Source: Petrolisthes cinctipes
Taxonomy: Eukaryota > Arthropoda > Malacostraca > Decapoda > Porcellanidae
DNA length: 64,000 bases
Direction: 5' to 3'
Assembly (NCBI GenBank): GCA_033782935.1
Contig: JAWQEG010000717.1
Location: 1,240,001 to 1,304,000, forward strand
Positions 40,124 through 54,170 of this stretch are shown here, one piece after another. The position numbers were made by a program, and so were the translations under genes. Numbering within the stretch: the first letter of the stretch is position 1; the number at the start of each line of letters is the position of its first letter. The notes below the pieces were generated by a model, which saw only the letters and a list, made by a program, of their open reading frames with translations, ran no database searches and had not been told where the DNA came from.

Positions 40124-43100
40124 ATGTGCATGCATCATCTGTACCCGTTTATATCTCAAATTCAGGCTCAAAACACCCGAAAATTCGATATTTTGGGGTC
40201 CCAGAAGTGATTTGTACATGCCTACTTAGTGCTAGAATATTTTCAAAATATAGGCCCAAAACATGCTAAAAATCGATATTTTAGGTGCACAAAGTCGATA
40301 TCTCAAATTCAGGCCCAAAACACCCGAAAATTCGATATTTTGGGGTCCCAGAAGCGATCTGTACATGCCTACTCCGTGTTAGAGTATTTTTAATATACAG
40401 GCCCAAAACATACTGAAAATTGATCCTTTAGGTGCACAAAAGTCTATATGTGGATGCATCTTCTGTACCCGTTTATATCTCAAATTCAGGCTCAAAACAC
40501 CCGAAAATTCGATATTTTGGGGTCCCAGAAGCGATCTGTACTTGCCTACTCCATGTTAGAGTATTTTCAAAATACAGGCCCAAAACAAGCTGAAAATCGA
40601 TATTTTATGTGACCAAAGTCAATATGTGTGTGCATCATCTGTACCCGTTTATATCTCAAATTCAGGCTCAAAACACCCGAAAATTCGATATTTTGGGGTC
40701 CCAGAAGCGATCTGTACATGCCTACTCAGTGCTAGAATATTTTCAAAATATAGGCCCAAAACATGCTAAAAATCGATATTTTAGGTGCCCAAAGTCGATA
40801 TCTCAAATTCAGGCCCAAAACACCCAAAAATTCGATAATTTGGGGTCCCAGAAGCGATCTGTACATGCCTACTCGGTGTTAGAGTATTTTTAATATACAG
40901 GCCCAAAACATACTGAAAATTGATCCTTTAGGTGCCCAAAAGACGATATGTGGATGCATCTTCTGTACATGTTTATATCTCAAATTCAGGCTCAAAACAC
41001 CTGAAAATTCGACATTTTGGGGTCCCAGAAGCGATCTGTACTTGCCTACTTCGTGTTAGAGTATTTTCAAAATACAGGCCCAAAACAAGCTGAAAATCGA
41101 TATTTTAGGTGACCAAAGTCAATATGTGTGTGCATCTTCTGCACCCGTTTATATCCCAAATTCAACCTCAAAACACCCGAAAATTCGATATTTTTGGGTC
41201 CCAGAAGCGATCTGTACATGCCTACTCAGTGCTAGAATGTTTTCAAAATATAGGCTCAAAACATGCTAAAAATCGAATTTAAGTGTCCAAAGTCGATATG
41301 TGCCTGCATCATCTGTACCCGTTTATATCTCAAATTCAGGCTCAAAACACCCGAAAATTCGATATTTTGGGGTCCCAGAAGTGATTTGTACATGCCTACT
41401 TAGTGCTAGAATATTTTCAAAATATAGGCCCAAAACATGCTAAAAATCGATGTTTTAGGTGCCCAAAGTCGATATCTCAAATTCAGGCCCAAAACACCCG
41501 AAAATTCGATATTTTGGGTTCTCAGAAGAGATCTGTACATGCCTACTCAGTGCTAGAATATTTTCAAAATATAGGCCCTAAACTTGCTAAAAATTGATAT
41601 TTTAGGTGCCCAATGTCGATATCTCAAATTCAGGCCCAAAACACCCAAAAATTCGATATTTTGGGGTCCCAGAAGCTATCTGTACACGCCTACTCCGTGT
41701 TAGAGTATTTTCAAAATACAGGCCCAAAACAAGCTGAAAATCGATATTTTAGGTGACCAAAGTCAATATGTGTGTGCATCTTCTGCACCCGTTTATATCC
41801 CCCAAATTCAACCTGAAAACACCCGAAAATTCGATATTTTTGGGTCCCATAAGCGATCTGTACATGCCTACTCAGTGCTAGAATGTTTTCAAAATATAGG
41901 CTCAAAACATGCTAAAAATTGATTTTAAGTGTTCAAAGTCGATATGTGCATACATCATCTGTACCCGTTTATATCTCAAATTCAGGCTCAAAACACCCGA
42001 AAATTCGATATTTTGGGGTCCCAGAAGTGATTTGTACATGCCTACTTAGTGCTAGAATATTTTCAAAATATAGGCCCAAAACATGCTAAAAATCGATATT
42101 TTAGGTGCCCAAAGTCGATATCTCAAATTCAGGCCCGAAACACCCGAAAATTCGATATTTTGGGGTCCCAGAAGCGATCTGTACATGCCTACTCAGTGCT
42201 AGAATATTTTCAAAATATAGGCCCTAAACATGCTAAAAATCGATATTTTAGGTGCCCAAAGTCGATATCTCAAATTCAGGCCCAAAACACCCAAAAATTC
42301 GATATTTTGGGGTCCCAGAAGCTATCTGTACATGCCTACTCCGTGTTAGAGTATTTTCAAAATACGGGCCCAAAACTAGCTGAAAATCGATATTTTAGGT
42401 GACCAAAGTCAATATGTGTATGAATCTTCTGCACCCGTTTATATCCCAAATTCAAACTCAAAACACCCGAAAATTCGATATTTTTGGGTCACAGAAGCGA
42501 TCTGTACATGCCTACTCAGTGCTAGAATGTTTTCAAAATATAGGCTCAAAACAAGCTAAAAATCGATATTTTAAGTGTCCAAAGTCGATATGTGCATTTA
42601 TCATCTGTACCCGTTTATATCTCAAATTCAGGCTATAAACACCCGAAAATTCGATATTTTGGGGTCCCAGAAACGATCTATACATGCCTACTCAGTGCTA
42701 GAATATTTTCAAAATATAGGCCCAAAACATGCTAGAAATCGATATTTTAGGTGCCCAAAGTCGATATCTCAAATTCAGGCCCAAAACACCCAAAAATTCG
42801 ATATTTTGGGGTCCCAGAAGCGATCTGTACATGCCTACTCCGTGTTAGAGTATTTTTAATATACAGGCCCAAAACATACTGAAAACTATTCTTTTAGGTG
42901 CCCAAAAGTCGATATGTGGATGCATCTTCTGTACCCGTTTAAATCTCAAATTCAATCTCAAAACACCCGAAAATTCGATATTTTTGGGTCCCATAAGCGA
43001 TCTGTACATGCCTACTCAGTGCTAGAATGTTTTCAAAATATAGGCTCAAAACATGCTAAAAATCGATTTTAAGTGTCCAAAGTCGATATGTGCATGCATC

Positions 43101-46000
43101 ATCTGTACCCGTTTATATCTCAAATTCAGGCTCAAAACACCCGAAAATTCGATATTTTGGGGTCCCAGAAGTGATTTGTACATGCCTACTTAGTGCTAGA
43201 ATATTTTCAAAATATAGGCCCAAAACATGCTAAAAATCGATATTTTAGGTGCACAAAGTCGATATCTCAAATTCAGGCCCAAAACACCCGAAAATTCGAT
43301 ATTTTGGGGTCCCAGAAGCGATCTGTACATGCCTACTCCGTGTTAGAGTATTTTTAATATACAGGCCCAAAACATACTGAAAATTGATCCTTTAGGTGCA
43401 CAAAAGTCTATATGTGGATGCATCTTCTGTACCCGTTTATATCTCAAATTCAGGCTCAAAACACCCGAAAATTCGATATTTTGGGGTCCCAAAAGCGATC
43501 TGTACTTGCCTACTCCATGTTAGAGTATTTTCAAAATACAGGCCCAAAACAAGCTGAAAATCGATATTTTAGGTGACCAAAGTCAATATGTGTGTGCATC
43601 TTCTGCACCCTTTTATATCCCAAATTTAACCTCAAAACACCCGAAAATTCGATATTTTTGGTTCCCAGAAGCGATCTGTACATGCCTACTCAGTGCTAGA
43701 ATGTTTTCAAAATATAGGCTCAAAACATGCTAAAAATCGATTTTAAGTGTCGAAAGTCGATATGTGCATGCATCATCTGTACCCGTTTATATCTCAAATT
43801 CAGGCTCAAAACACCCGAAAATTCGATATTTTGGGGTCCCAGAAGTGATTTGTACATGCCTACTTAGTGCTAGAATATTTTCAAAATATAGGCCCAAAAC
43901 ATGCTAAAAATCGATATTTTAGGTGCCCAAAGTCGATATCTCAAATTCAGGCCCAAAACACCCGAAAATTCGATATTTTGGGGTCCCAGAAGCGATCTGT
44001 ACATGCCTACTCAGTGCTAGAATATTTTCAAAATATAGGCCCTAAACATGCTAAAAATCGATATTTTAGGTGCCCAAAGTCGATATCTCAAATTCAGGCC
44101 CAAAACACCCAAAAATTCGATATTTTGGGGTCCCAGAAGCAATCTGTACATGCCTACTCCGTGTTAGAGTATTTTCAAAATACAGGCCCAAAACAAGCTG
44201 AAAATCGATATTTTAGGTGAAAAAAGTCAATATGTGTATGAATCTTCTGCACCAGTTTATATCCCAAATTCAACCTCAAAACACCCGAAAATTCGATATT
44301 TTTCGGTCCCAGAAGCGATCTGTACATGCCTACTCAGTGCTAGAATGTTTTCAAAATATAGGCTCAAAACAAGCTAAAAATCGATATTTTAAGTGTCCAA
44401 GGTCGATATGTGCATTCATCATCTGTACCCGTTTATATCTCAAATTCAGGCTATAAACACCCGAAAATTCGATATTTTGGGGTCCCAGAAGCGATCTATA
44501 CATGCCTACTCAGTGCTTGAATATTTTCAAAATATAGGCCCAAAACATGCTAGAAATCGATATTTTAGGTGCCCAAAGTCGATATCTCAAATTCAGGCCC
44601 AAAACACCCAAAAATTCGATATTTTGGGGTCCCAGAAGCGATCTGTACATGCCTACTCCGTGTTAGAGTATTTTTAATATACAGGCCCAAAACATACTGA
44701 AAATTGATCCTTTAGGTGCACAAAAGTCTATATGTGGATGCATCTTCTGTACCCGTTTATATCTCAAATTCAGGCTCAAAACACCCGAAAATTCGATATT
44801 TTGGGGTCCCAGAAGCGATCTGTACTTGCCTACTCCATGTTAGAGTATTTTCAAAATACAGGCCCAAAACAAGCTGAAAATCGATATTTTAGGTGACCAA
44901 AGTCAATATGTGTGTGCATCATCTGTACCCGTTTATATCTCAAATTCAGGCTCAAAACACCCGAAAATTCGATATTTTGGGGTCCCAGAAGTGATTTGTA
45001 CATGCCTACTTAGTGCTAGAATATTTTCAAAATATAGGCCCAAAACATGCTAAAAATCGATGTTTTAGGTGCCCAAAGTCGATATCTCAAATTCAGGCCC
45101 AAAACACCCGCAAATTCGATATTTTGGGTTCCCAGAAGAGATCTGTACATGCCTACTCAGTGCTAGAATATTTTCAAAATATAGGCCCTAAACTTGCTAA
45201 AAATCGATATTTTAGGTGCCCAAAGTCGATATCTCAAATTCAGGCCCAAAACACCCAAAAATTCGATATTTTGGTGTCCCAGAAGCTATCTGTACATGCC
45301 TACTCCGTGTTAGAGTATTTTCAAAATACAGGCCCAAAACAGCTGAATATCGATATTTTAGGTGACCAAAGTCAATATGTGTATGAATCTTCTGCACCCG
45401 TTTATATCACAAATTCAACCTCAAAACACCCGAAAATTCGATATTTCTGGGACCCAAGAGGCGTTCTGTACATGCCTACTCAGTGCAAGAATGTTTTCAA
45501 AATATAGGCTCAAAACAAGCTAAAAATCGATATTTTTAATGTCCAAAGTCGATATGTGCATTCATCATCTGTACCCGTTTATATCTCAAATTAAGGCTAT
45601 AAACACCCGAAAATTTGATATTTTGGGGTCCCAGAAGCGATCCATACATGCCTACTCAGTGCTAGAATATTTTCAAAATATAGGCCCAAAACATGCTAGT
45701 AATCGATATTTTAGGTGCCCAAAGTCGATATCTCAAATTCAGGCCCAAAACACCCAAAAATTCGATATTTTGGGGTCCCAGAAGCGATCTGTACATGCCT
45801 ACTCCGTGTTAGAGTATTTTTAATATACAGGCCCAAAACAAGCTGAAAATCGAAATTTTTTGGTGACCAAATTCAATATGCGTATGAATCTTCTGCACCC
45901 GTTTATATCCCAAATTCAACCTCAAAACACCCGAAAATTCGATATTTTTGGGTCCCAGAAGCGATCTGTATATGCCTAGTCCTAGTTAGAGTATTTTCAA
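40124..46000 (+). repeat. Mosaic of re-duplicated pieces of the 6,753-bp block
   Basis: Several offsets coexist: 2,320 bp (for example 38,951 to 41,271, AATCGAATTT), 2,964 bp (40,287 to 43,251, GGTGCACAAAGTCG; also 39,611 to 42,575), and 1,320 bp (43,397 to 44,717, GTGCACAAAAGTCTATATG). Breakpoints fall inside monomers, giving hybrid units. This pattern is what repeated unequal exchange at different registers leaves behind. Confidence 0.75.
44880..45050 (+). repeat. Fused L monomer (GACC type joined to GTCC type)
   Basis: The unit starts as a GACC monomer (GACCAAAGTCAATATGTGTG) and continues as a GTCC monomer (TGCATCATCTGTACCC, then CTCAAATTCAGG). In the related segment near 43,570-43,800 these two are separate neighbours, so one whole monomer length has been lost by in-register recombination. 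A similar fusion sits at about 40,609-40,780. Confidence 0.7.
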
Positions 46001-49000
46001 AATACAGGCCCAGAACATGCTGAAAATCGATATTTTAGGTGCCCAAAGTCAATATGTGCATGCATCTTCTGTACCCGTTTATATCTCAAATTCTGGCTCA
46101 AAACACCCGAAAATTCGGTCTTTTTGGGTCCTAGAAGCGATCTGTACATGCCTACTCAGTGGTAGAATGTTTTCAAAATATAGGCTCAAAACATGCTAAA
46201 AATCGATATTTTAAGTGTCCAAAGTCGATATGTGCATGCATCATCTGTACCCGTTTATATCTCAAATTCAGGCTCAAAACACCCGAAAATTCGATATTTT
46301 GGGGTCCCAGAAGTGATCTGTACATGCCTACTTAGTACTAGAATATTTTCAAAATATAGGCCCAAAACATGCTAAAAATCGATATTTTAGGTGCCCAAAG
46401 TCGATATCTCAAATTCAGGCCCAAAACACCCGAAAATTCGATATTTTGGGGTCCCAGAAGCGAACTGTACATGCCTACTGCGTGTTAGAGTATTTTTAAT
46501 ATACAGGCCCAAAACTTACTGAAAATTGATATTTTAGGTACCCAAAAGTCGATATGTGGATGCATCTTCTGTACCCGTTTATATCTCAAATTCAGGTTGA
46601 AAACACCGGAAAATTCGATATTTTGGGGTCCCAGAAGCGATCTGTACATCCCTACTCCTAGTTAGAATGTTTTCAAGATACAGACCCAAAACATGCTCCA
46701 AATCGATATTTTAGGTGCCCAAAAGTCAATATGTGCATGCATCTTCTGTACCTGTTTATATCTCAAATTCAGGCTCAAAACACCCGAAAATTCGATATTT
46801 TGGGGTCCCAGAGGCGATCTGTACATGCCTACTCAGTGCTAGAATATTTTCAAAATATAGGCCCAAAACATGCTAAATATCGATATTTTAGGTGCACAAA
46901 GTCGATCTCTCAAATTCAGGCCCAAAACACCCAAAAATTCGATATTTTGGGGTTCCAGAAGCTATCTGTACATGCCTACTCCGTGTTAGAGTATTTTCAA
47001 AATACAGGCCCAAAACAAGCTGAAAATCGATATTTTAGGTGACCAAAGTCAATATGTGTATGAATCTTCTGCACCCGTTTATATCCCAAATTCTACCTCA
47101 AAACACCCGAAAATTCGATATTTTTGGGTCCCAGAAGCGATCTGTACATGCCTACTCAGTGCTGGAATTTTTTTCAAAATATAGCTCAAAACAAGCTAAA
47201 AATCGATATTTTAAGTGTCCAAAGTCAATATGTGCATTCATCATCTGTACCCGTTTATATCTCAAATTCATGCTATAAACACCCGAAAATTCGATATTTT
47301 GGGGTCCCAGAAGCGATCTGTACATGCCTACTCAGTGCTAGAATATTTTCAAAATATAGGCCCAAAACATGCTAAAAATCGATATTTTAGGTGCCCAAAG
47401 TCGATATCTCAAATTCAGGCCCAAAACTCCCAAAAAATCCATATTTTGGGGTCCCGGAAGCGATCTGTACATGCCTACTCCTTGTTAGAGTATTTTTAAT
47501 ATACAGGCCCAAAACATACTGAAAATTGATCTTTTAAGTGCCCAAAAGTCGATATGTGGATGTATCTTCTGTACCCGTTTATATCTCAAATTCAGGCTCA
47601 AAACACCCGAAAATTCGATATTTTGGGGTCCCAGAAGCGATCTGTACTTGCCTACTCCGTGTTAGAGTATTTTAAAAATACAGGCCCAATACAAGCTGAA
47701 AATCGATATTTTAGGTGACCAAAGTCAATATGTGTATGTATCTTCTGCACCCGTTTATATCTCAAATTCAGTCTCCAAACACCCGAAAATTCGATATTTT
47801 GGGGTCCCAGAAGCGATCTGTACTTGCCTACTCCGTGTTAGAGTATTTTCAAAATACAGGCCCAATACAAGCTGAAAATCGATATTTTAGGTGACCAAAG
47901 TCGATATGTGGATGCATCTTCTGTACCCGTTTATATCTCAAATTCAGGCTCAAAACACCCGAAAATTCGATATTTAGGGGTGCCAGAAGTTATCTCTACA
48001 TTCCTACTTAGTGCTAGAATATTTTCAAAATATAGGCCCAAAACATGCTAAAAATCGATATTTTAGGTGCCCAAAGTCGATATCTCAAATTCAGGCCCAA
48101 AACGTCCGAAAATTCGATATTTTGGGGTCCCAGAAGCGAACTGTACATGCCTATTCCGTGTTAAAGTATTTTCAAAATACAGGCCCAAAACATACTGAAA
48201 ATCGATCTTTTAGGTGCCCAAAAGTCGATATGTGGATGCATCTTTCGTACCCGTTTATATCTCAAATTCAGGCTCAAAACACCCGAAAATTCGATATTTT
48301 GGTGTCCCAGAAGCGATCTGTACTTGCCTACTCCGTGTTAGAGTATTTTCAAAATATAGGCCCAAAACAAGCTGAAAATCGATATTTTAGGTGACCAAAG
48401 TCAATATGTGTATGCATCTTCTGTACCCGTTTATATCCAAAATTCAACTTTGAAACACCCGAAAATTCGATATTTTTGGGTCCCAGAAGCGATCTGTACA
48501 TGCCTACTCCGTGTTAAAGTATTTTTAATATACAAGCCCAAAACATACTGAAAATTGATCTTTTAGGTGCCCAAAAGTTGATATGTGGAAGCATCTTCTG
48601 TACCCGTTTATATCTGAAATTCACGCTCAAAACACCCGAAAATTCGATATTTTGGGGTCCCAGAAGCGATCTGTACTTGCCTACTCCCTGTTAGAGTATT
48701 TTCAAAATACAGGCCCAAAACATACTGAAAATCGATATTTTAGGTGACCAAAGTCAATATGTGTATGCATCTTCTGCACCCGTTTATATCCCAAATTCAA
48801 CCTCAAAACAACCGAAAATTCGATATTTTGGGGTTCCAGAAGCGTTCTGTACATGCCTACTCAGTGCTAGAATGTTTTCAAAATATAGGCTCAAAACATG
48901 CTAAAAATCGATATTTTAAGTGTCCAAAGTCGATATGTGAATGCATCATCTGTACCCGTTTATATATCAAATTTATGCTATAAACACCCGAAAATTCGAT

Positions 49001-51510
49001 ATTTTTGGGTCCCAGAAGTGATCTGTACATGCCTACTTAGTGCTAGAATATTTTCAAAATAAAGGCCCAAAACATGCTAAAAATCGATGTTTTAGGTGCC
49101 CAAAGTCGATATCTCAAAATCAGACCCAAAACGCCGGAAAATTCGATATTTTGTGGTCCCAGAAGCGAACTGTACATGCCTATTCCGTGTTAAAGTATTT
49201 TCAAAATACAGGCCCAAAACATACTGAAAATCTAACTTTTAGGTGCCCAAAAGTCGATATGTGGATGCATCTTCTGTACTCGTTTATATCTCAAATTCAG
49301 GCTCAAAACACCCGAAAATTCGATATTTTGGGGTCCCAGAAGCGATCTGTACATGCCTACTCTTAGTTAGAGTATTTTCAAAATACAGGCCCAAAACATG
49401 CTGAAAATCGATATTTTAGGTGCCCAAAGTCAATATGTGCATGCATCTTCTGTACACGTTAATATCTCAAATTAAGGCTCAAAACACCCGAAAATTCGGT
49501 ATTTTGGGGTCCTAGAAGCGATCTGTACATCCCTACTCCTAGTTAGAATGTTTTCAAGATACAGACCCAAAACATGCTTAAAATCGATATTTTAGATGCC
49601 CAAAAGTCGATATGTGCATGCATCTTCTGTAACTGTTTATATCTCAAATTCTGGCTCAAAACACCCGAAAATTCGATATTTTGGGGTCCCAGAAGCGATC
49701 TGTACATGCCTACTCAGTGCTAGAATGTTTTCAAAATATAGACTCAAAACATGATAAAAATCGATATTTTGAGTGTCCAAAGTCGATATGTGCATGCATC
49801 ATCTGTACCCGTTTATATCTCAAATTCAGGCACAAAACACCCGAAAATTCGATATTTTTGGGTCCCAGAATTGATCTGTACATGCCTACTTAGTGCTAAA
49901 ATATTCTCAAAATATAGGCCCAAAACATGCTAAAAATCGATATTTTAGGTGCCCAAAGTCGATATCTCAAATTCAGGCCCAAAATACCCGAAAATTCGAT
50001 ATTTTGGGGTCCCAGAAGCGATCTGTACATGCCTATTCAGTGCTAGAATATTTTTAAAATATAGGCCCAAAACATGCTAAAAATCGATATTTTAGGTGCC
50101 CAAAGTCGATATCTCAAATTCAGGCCCAAAAAATCCAAAAATTCGATATTTTGGGGTCCCAGAAGCGATCTGTACATGCCTTATCCGTGTTAGAGTATTT
50201 TATAATAAACAGGCCCAAAACATACTAAAAATCGAATTCTTTTAGGTGCCCAAAAGTCGATATGTGGATGCATCATCTGTACCCGTTTATATCTCAAATT
50301 CAGGCTCAAAACACCCGAAAATTCGATATTTAGGGGTGCCAGAAGTGATCTCTAAATGCCTACTTAGTGCTAGAATTTTTTCAAAATATAGGCCCAAAAC
50401 ATGCTAAAAATCGATATTTTAGGTGCCCGAAGTCGATATCTCAATTTCAGGCCCAAAACACCCGAAAATTCGATATTTTGGGGTCCCAGAAGCGATCTGT
50501 ACATGCCTATTCAGTGCTAGAATATTTTCAAAATATAGGCCCAAAACATGCTAAAAATCGATATTTTAGGTGCCCAAAGTCGATATCTTAAATTCAGGCC
50601 CAAAACACCCAAAAATTTGATATTTTGGGGTCCCAGAAGCGATCTGTACATGTCTACTCCGTGTTAGAGTATTTTCAATATACAGGACCAAAACATACTG
50701 AAAATCGATCTTTTAGGTGCCCAAAAGTCGATATGTGGATGAATCTTCTGTACCCGTTTATATCCCAAATTCAACCTCAAAACACCCGAAAATTCGATAT
50801 TTTTGGGTCCCAGAAGCGATCTGTACATGCCTCCTCAGTGCTAGAATGTTTTCAAAATATAGGCTCAAAACATGCTAAAAATCGATATTTTAAGTGTCCA
50901 AAGTCGATATGTGAATGTATCATCTGTACCCGTTTATATCTCAAAATCAGGCACAAAACACCCAAAAATTCGATATTTTGGGGTCCCAGAAGTGATCTGT
51001 ACATGCCTACTTAGTGCTAGAATATTTTCAAAATATAGGCCTAAAACATGCTAAAAATCGATATTTTAGGTGCCAAAAGTCGATATCTCAATTTCAGGCC
51101 CAAAACACCCGAAAATTCGATATTTTGGGGTCCCAGAAGCGAACTGTACATGCCTACTCCGTGTTAGAGTATTTTTAAAATACAGGCTCAAAACATACTG
51201 AAAATCGATCTTTTAGGTGCCCAAAACTCGATATGTGCATGTATCTTCTGAACCCGTTTATATCCCAAATTCAACCTCAAAACACCTGAAAATTCGATAT
51301 TTTGGGGTCCCAGAAGCGATCTGTACATGCCTACTCAGATGCAGGCCCAAAACATGCTGAACATCGATATTTTAGGTGCCCAAAGTCAACATGTGTTTGC
51401 ATCTTCTGCACTCCTTTATATCTCAAATTTTACCTCAAAACACCCGAAAATTTGATAATTTTGGGTCCCAGAAGCGATCTGTACATGTCTAGTCAGTGCT
51501 AGAATGTTTT
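46000..51510 (+). repeat. Diverged mixed L/S array
   Basis: Monomers of the same subtypes occur here without a long repeated block that I can find. Private changes are more frequent, such as CCAAAACGTCCG near 48,100, AACGCCGG near 49,130 and TAGGGGTGCCAGAAGT near 47,975 and 50,330. The landmark CAGGCCCAGAACATGCTG is seen near 46,005. This is a lower-homogeneity stretch between two well-homogenised domains. Confidence 0.7.
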
Positions 51511-52347
51511 CAAAATACAGGCCCAAAACAAGCTCAAAATCGATATTTTAAGTGAACAAAAGTCGATATGTTCATGCATCTTCTGTACCCGTTTATATCT
51601 CAAATTCAGGCTCAAAACACCCGAAAATTCGATATTTTGTTGTCCTAGAAGCGATCTGTACATCCCTACTCTTAGTTACAATGTTTTTAAGATACAGACC
51701 CAAAACATGCTCAAAATCGATATTTTGGGTGCCCAAAGTCGATATCCCAAATTCAACCACAAAAACACCCGAAAATTCGATATTTTGGGGTCCCAGAAGC
51801 GATCTGTACAAGCCTACTCAGTGCTTGAATGTTTTCAAAATATAGGCTCAAAACATGCTAAAAATCGATATTTTAAGTGTCCAAAGTAGATATCTCAATT
51901 TCAGGCCCAAAACACCCGAAAATTCGATATTTTGGGGTCCCAGAAGCGATCTGTACATGCCTATTCAGTGCTAGAATATTTTCAAAATATAGGCCCAAAA
52001 CATGCTAAAAATCTATATTTTAGGTGCCCAAAGTCGATATCTCAAATTCAGGCCCAAAACACCCAAAAATTTGATATTTTGGGGTCCCAGAAGCGATCTG
52101 TACATGCCTACTCCGTGTTAGGGTATTTTCAATATACAGGCCCAAAACATACTGAAAATCGATCTTTTAGGTGCCCAAAAGTCGATATGTGGATGGATCT
52201 TCTGTACCCGTTTATATCTCAAATTCAGGCTTAAAACACCCAAAAATTCGATATTTTGGGGTCCCATAAGCGATCTGTACTTGCCTACTCCGTGTTAGAG
52301 TATTTTCAAAATACAGGCCCAAAACAAGCTGAAAATCGATATTTTAG
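51510..52347 (+). repeat. Partial copy of the 11-monomer higher-order repeat
   Basis: From about 51,510 the sequence matches the later full unit at an offset of 1,148 bp, falling to 1,147 after a 1-bp indel (TAGGTCCCAAAAG against TAGGTGCCCAAAAG). It covers monomers equivalent to numbers 3-7 of the unit starting at 52,348. It carries AAGTGAACAAAAGTCG and CAACCACAAAAACACCCG, so it is somewhat diverged. It marks the left edge of the homogeneous domain. Confidence 0.75.
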
Positions 52348-54170
52348 GTGACCAAAGTCAATATGTGTATGCATTTTCTGCACCCGTTTATATCCCAAAT
52401 TCAACCTCAAAACACCCGAAAATTCGATATTTTTGGGTCCCAGAAGCGATCTGTACATGCCTCCTCAGTGCTAGAATGTTTTCAAAATATAGGCTCAAAA
52501 CATGCTAAAAATCGATATTTTAAGTGTCCAAAGTCGATATGTGCATGCATCTTCTGTACCCGTTTATATCTCAAATTCAGGCTCAAAACACCCGAAAATT
52601 CGATATTTTGGGGTCCCAGAAGTGACCTGTACTTGCCTACTCCGTGTTAGAGTATTTTCAAAATACAGGCCCAAAACAAGCTCAAAATCGATATTTTAGG
52701 TGCCCAAAAGTCGATATGTTCATGCATCTTCTGTACCCGTTTATATCTCAAATTCAGGCTCAAAACACCCGAAAATTCGATATTTTGTTGTCCTAGAAGC
52801 GATCTGTACATCCCTACTCCTAGTTACAATGTTTTCAAGATACAGACCCAAAACATGCTCAAAATCGATATTTTGGGTGCCCAAAGTCGATATCCCAAAT
52901 TCAACCTCAAAAACACCCGAAAATTCGATATTTTGGGGTCCCAGAAGCGATCTGTACAAGCCTACTCAGTGCTTGAATGTTTTCAAAATATAGGCTCAAA
53001 ACATGCTAAAAATCGATATTTTAAGTGTCCAAAGTAGATATCTCAATTTCAGGCCCAAAACACCCGAAAATTCGATATTTTGGGGTCCCAGAAGCGATCT
53101 GTACATGCCTATTCAGTGCTAGAATATTTTCAAAATATAGGCCCAAAACATACTAAAAATCGATATTTTAGGTGCTCAAAGTCGATATCTCAAATTCAGG
53201 CCCAAAACACCCAAAAATTTGATATTTTGGGGTCCCAGAAGCGATCTGTACATGCCTACTCCGTGTTAGGGTATTTTCAATATACAGGCCCAAAACATAC
53301 TGAAAATCGATCTTTTAGGTCCCAAAAGTCGATATGTGGATGCATCTTCTGTACCCGTTTATATCTCAAATTCAGGCTTAAAACGCCCAAAAATTCGATA
53401 TTTTGGGGTCCCATAAGCGATCTGTACTTGCCTACTCCGTGTTAGAGTATTTTCAAAATACAGGCCCAAAACAAGCTGAAAATCGATATTTTAGGTGACC
53501 AAAGTCAATATGTGTATGCATTTTCTGCACTTGTTTATATCCCAAATTCAACCTCAAAACACCCGAAAATTCGATATTTTTGGGTCCCAGAAGCGATCTG
53601 TACATGCCTCCTCAGTGCTAGAATGTTTTCAAAATATAGGCTCAAAACATGCTAAAAATCGATATTTTAAGTGTCCAAAGTCGATATGTGAATGCATCAT
53701 CTGTACCCGTTTATATCTCAAAATCAGGCACAAAACACCCGAAAATTCGATATTTTGGGGTCCCAGAAGTGATCTGTACATGCCTATTCAGTGCTAGAAT
53801 ATTTTCAAAATATAGGCCCAAAACATGCTAAAAATCGATATTTTAGGTGCCAAAAGTCGATATCTCAATTTCAGGGCCAAAACACCCAAAAATTTGATAT
53901 TTTGGGGTCCCAGAAGCGATCTGTACATGCCTACTCCGTGTTAGGGTATTTTCAATATACAGGCCCAAAACATACTGAAAATCGATCTTTTAGGTGCCCA
54001 AAAGTCGATATGTGGATGGATCTTCTGTACCCGTTTATATCTCAAATTCAGGCTTAAAACACCCAAAAATTCGATATTTTGGGGTCCCATAAGCGATCTG
54101 TACTTGCCTACTCCGTGTTAGAGTATTTTCAAAATACAGGCCCAAAACAAGCTGAAAATCGATATTTTAG
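52348..54170 (+). repeat. 11-monomer higher-order repeat, full copy (1,823 bp)
   Basis: Phased at GTGACCAAAG, the unit has order L-L-L-S-S-S-L-L-L-S-L, 7 L and 4 S. Monomer 4 is recognised by GATATCCCAAATTCAACC and AAAAACACCCG, monomer 5 by AGTAGATATCTCAATTTC, monomer 3 by GATATGTTCATGC with TTTTGTTGTCCTAG, and monomer 8 by TTCTGCACTTG. Monomers 1 and 8 begin homologous stretches 1,147 bp apart. Confidence 0.92.
53495..54170 (+). repeat. 676-bp tetramer: L(GACC)-L(GTCC)-S-L(GTGG)
   Basis: Four monomers follow one another: GACCAAAGTCAATATGTG (L), GTCCAAAGTCGATATGTG (L), GCCAAAAGTCGATATCTC (S) and GCCCAAAAGTCGATATGTGG (L). Lengths 3 x 176 + 147 plus one extra A give 676 bp. The same order recurs, with losses and repeats of single members, through much of 17-46 kb, so it looks like the basic higher-order unit from which the larger blocks were assembled. 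Confidence 0.75.
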
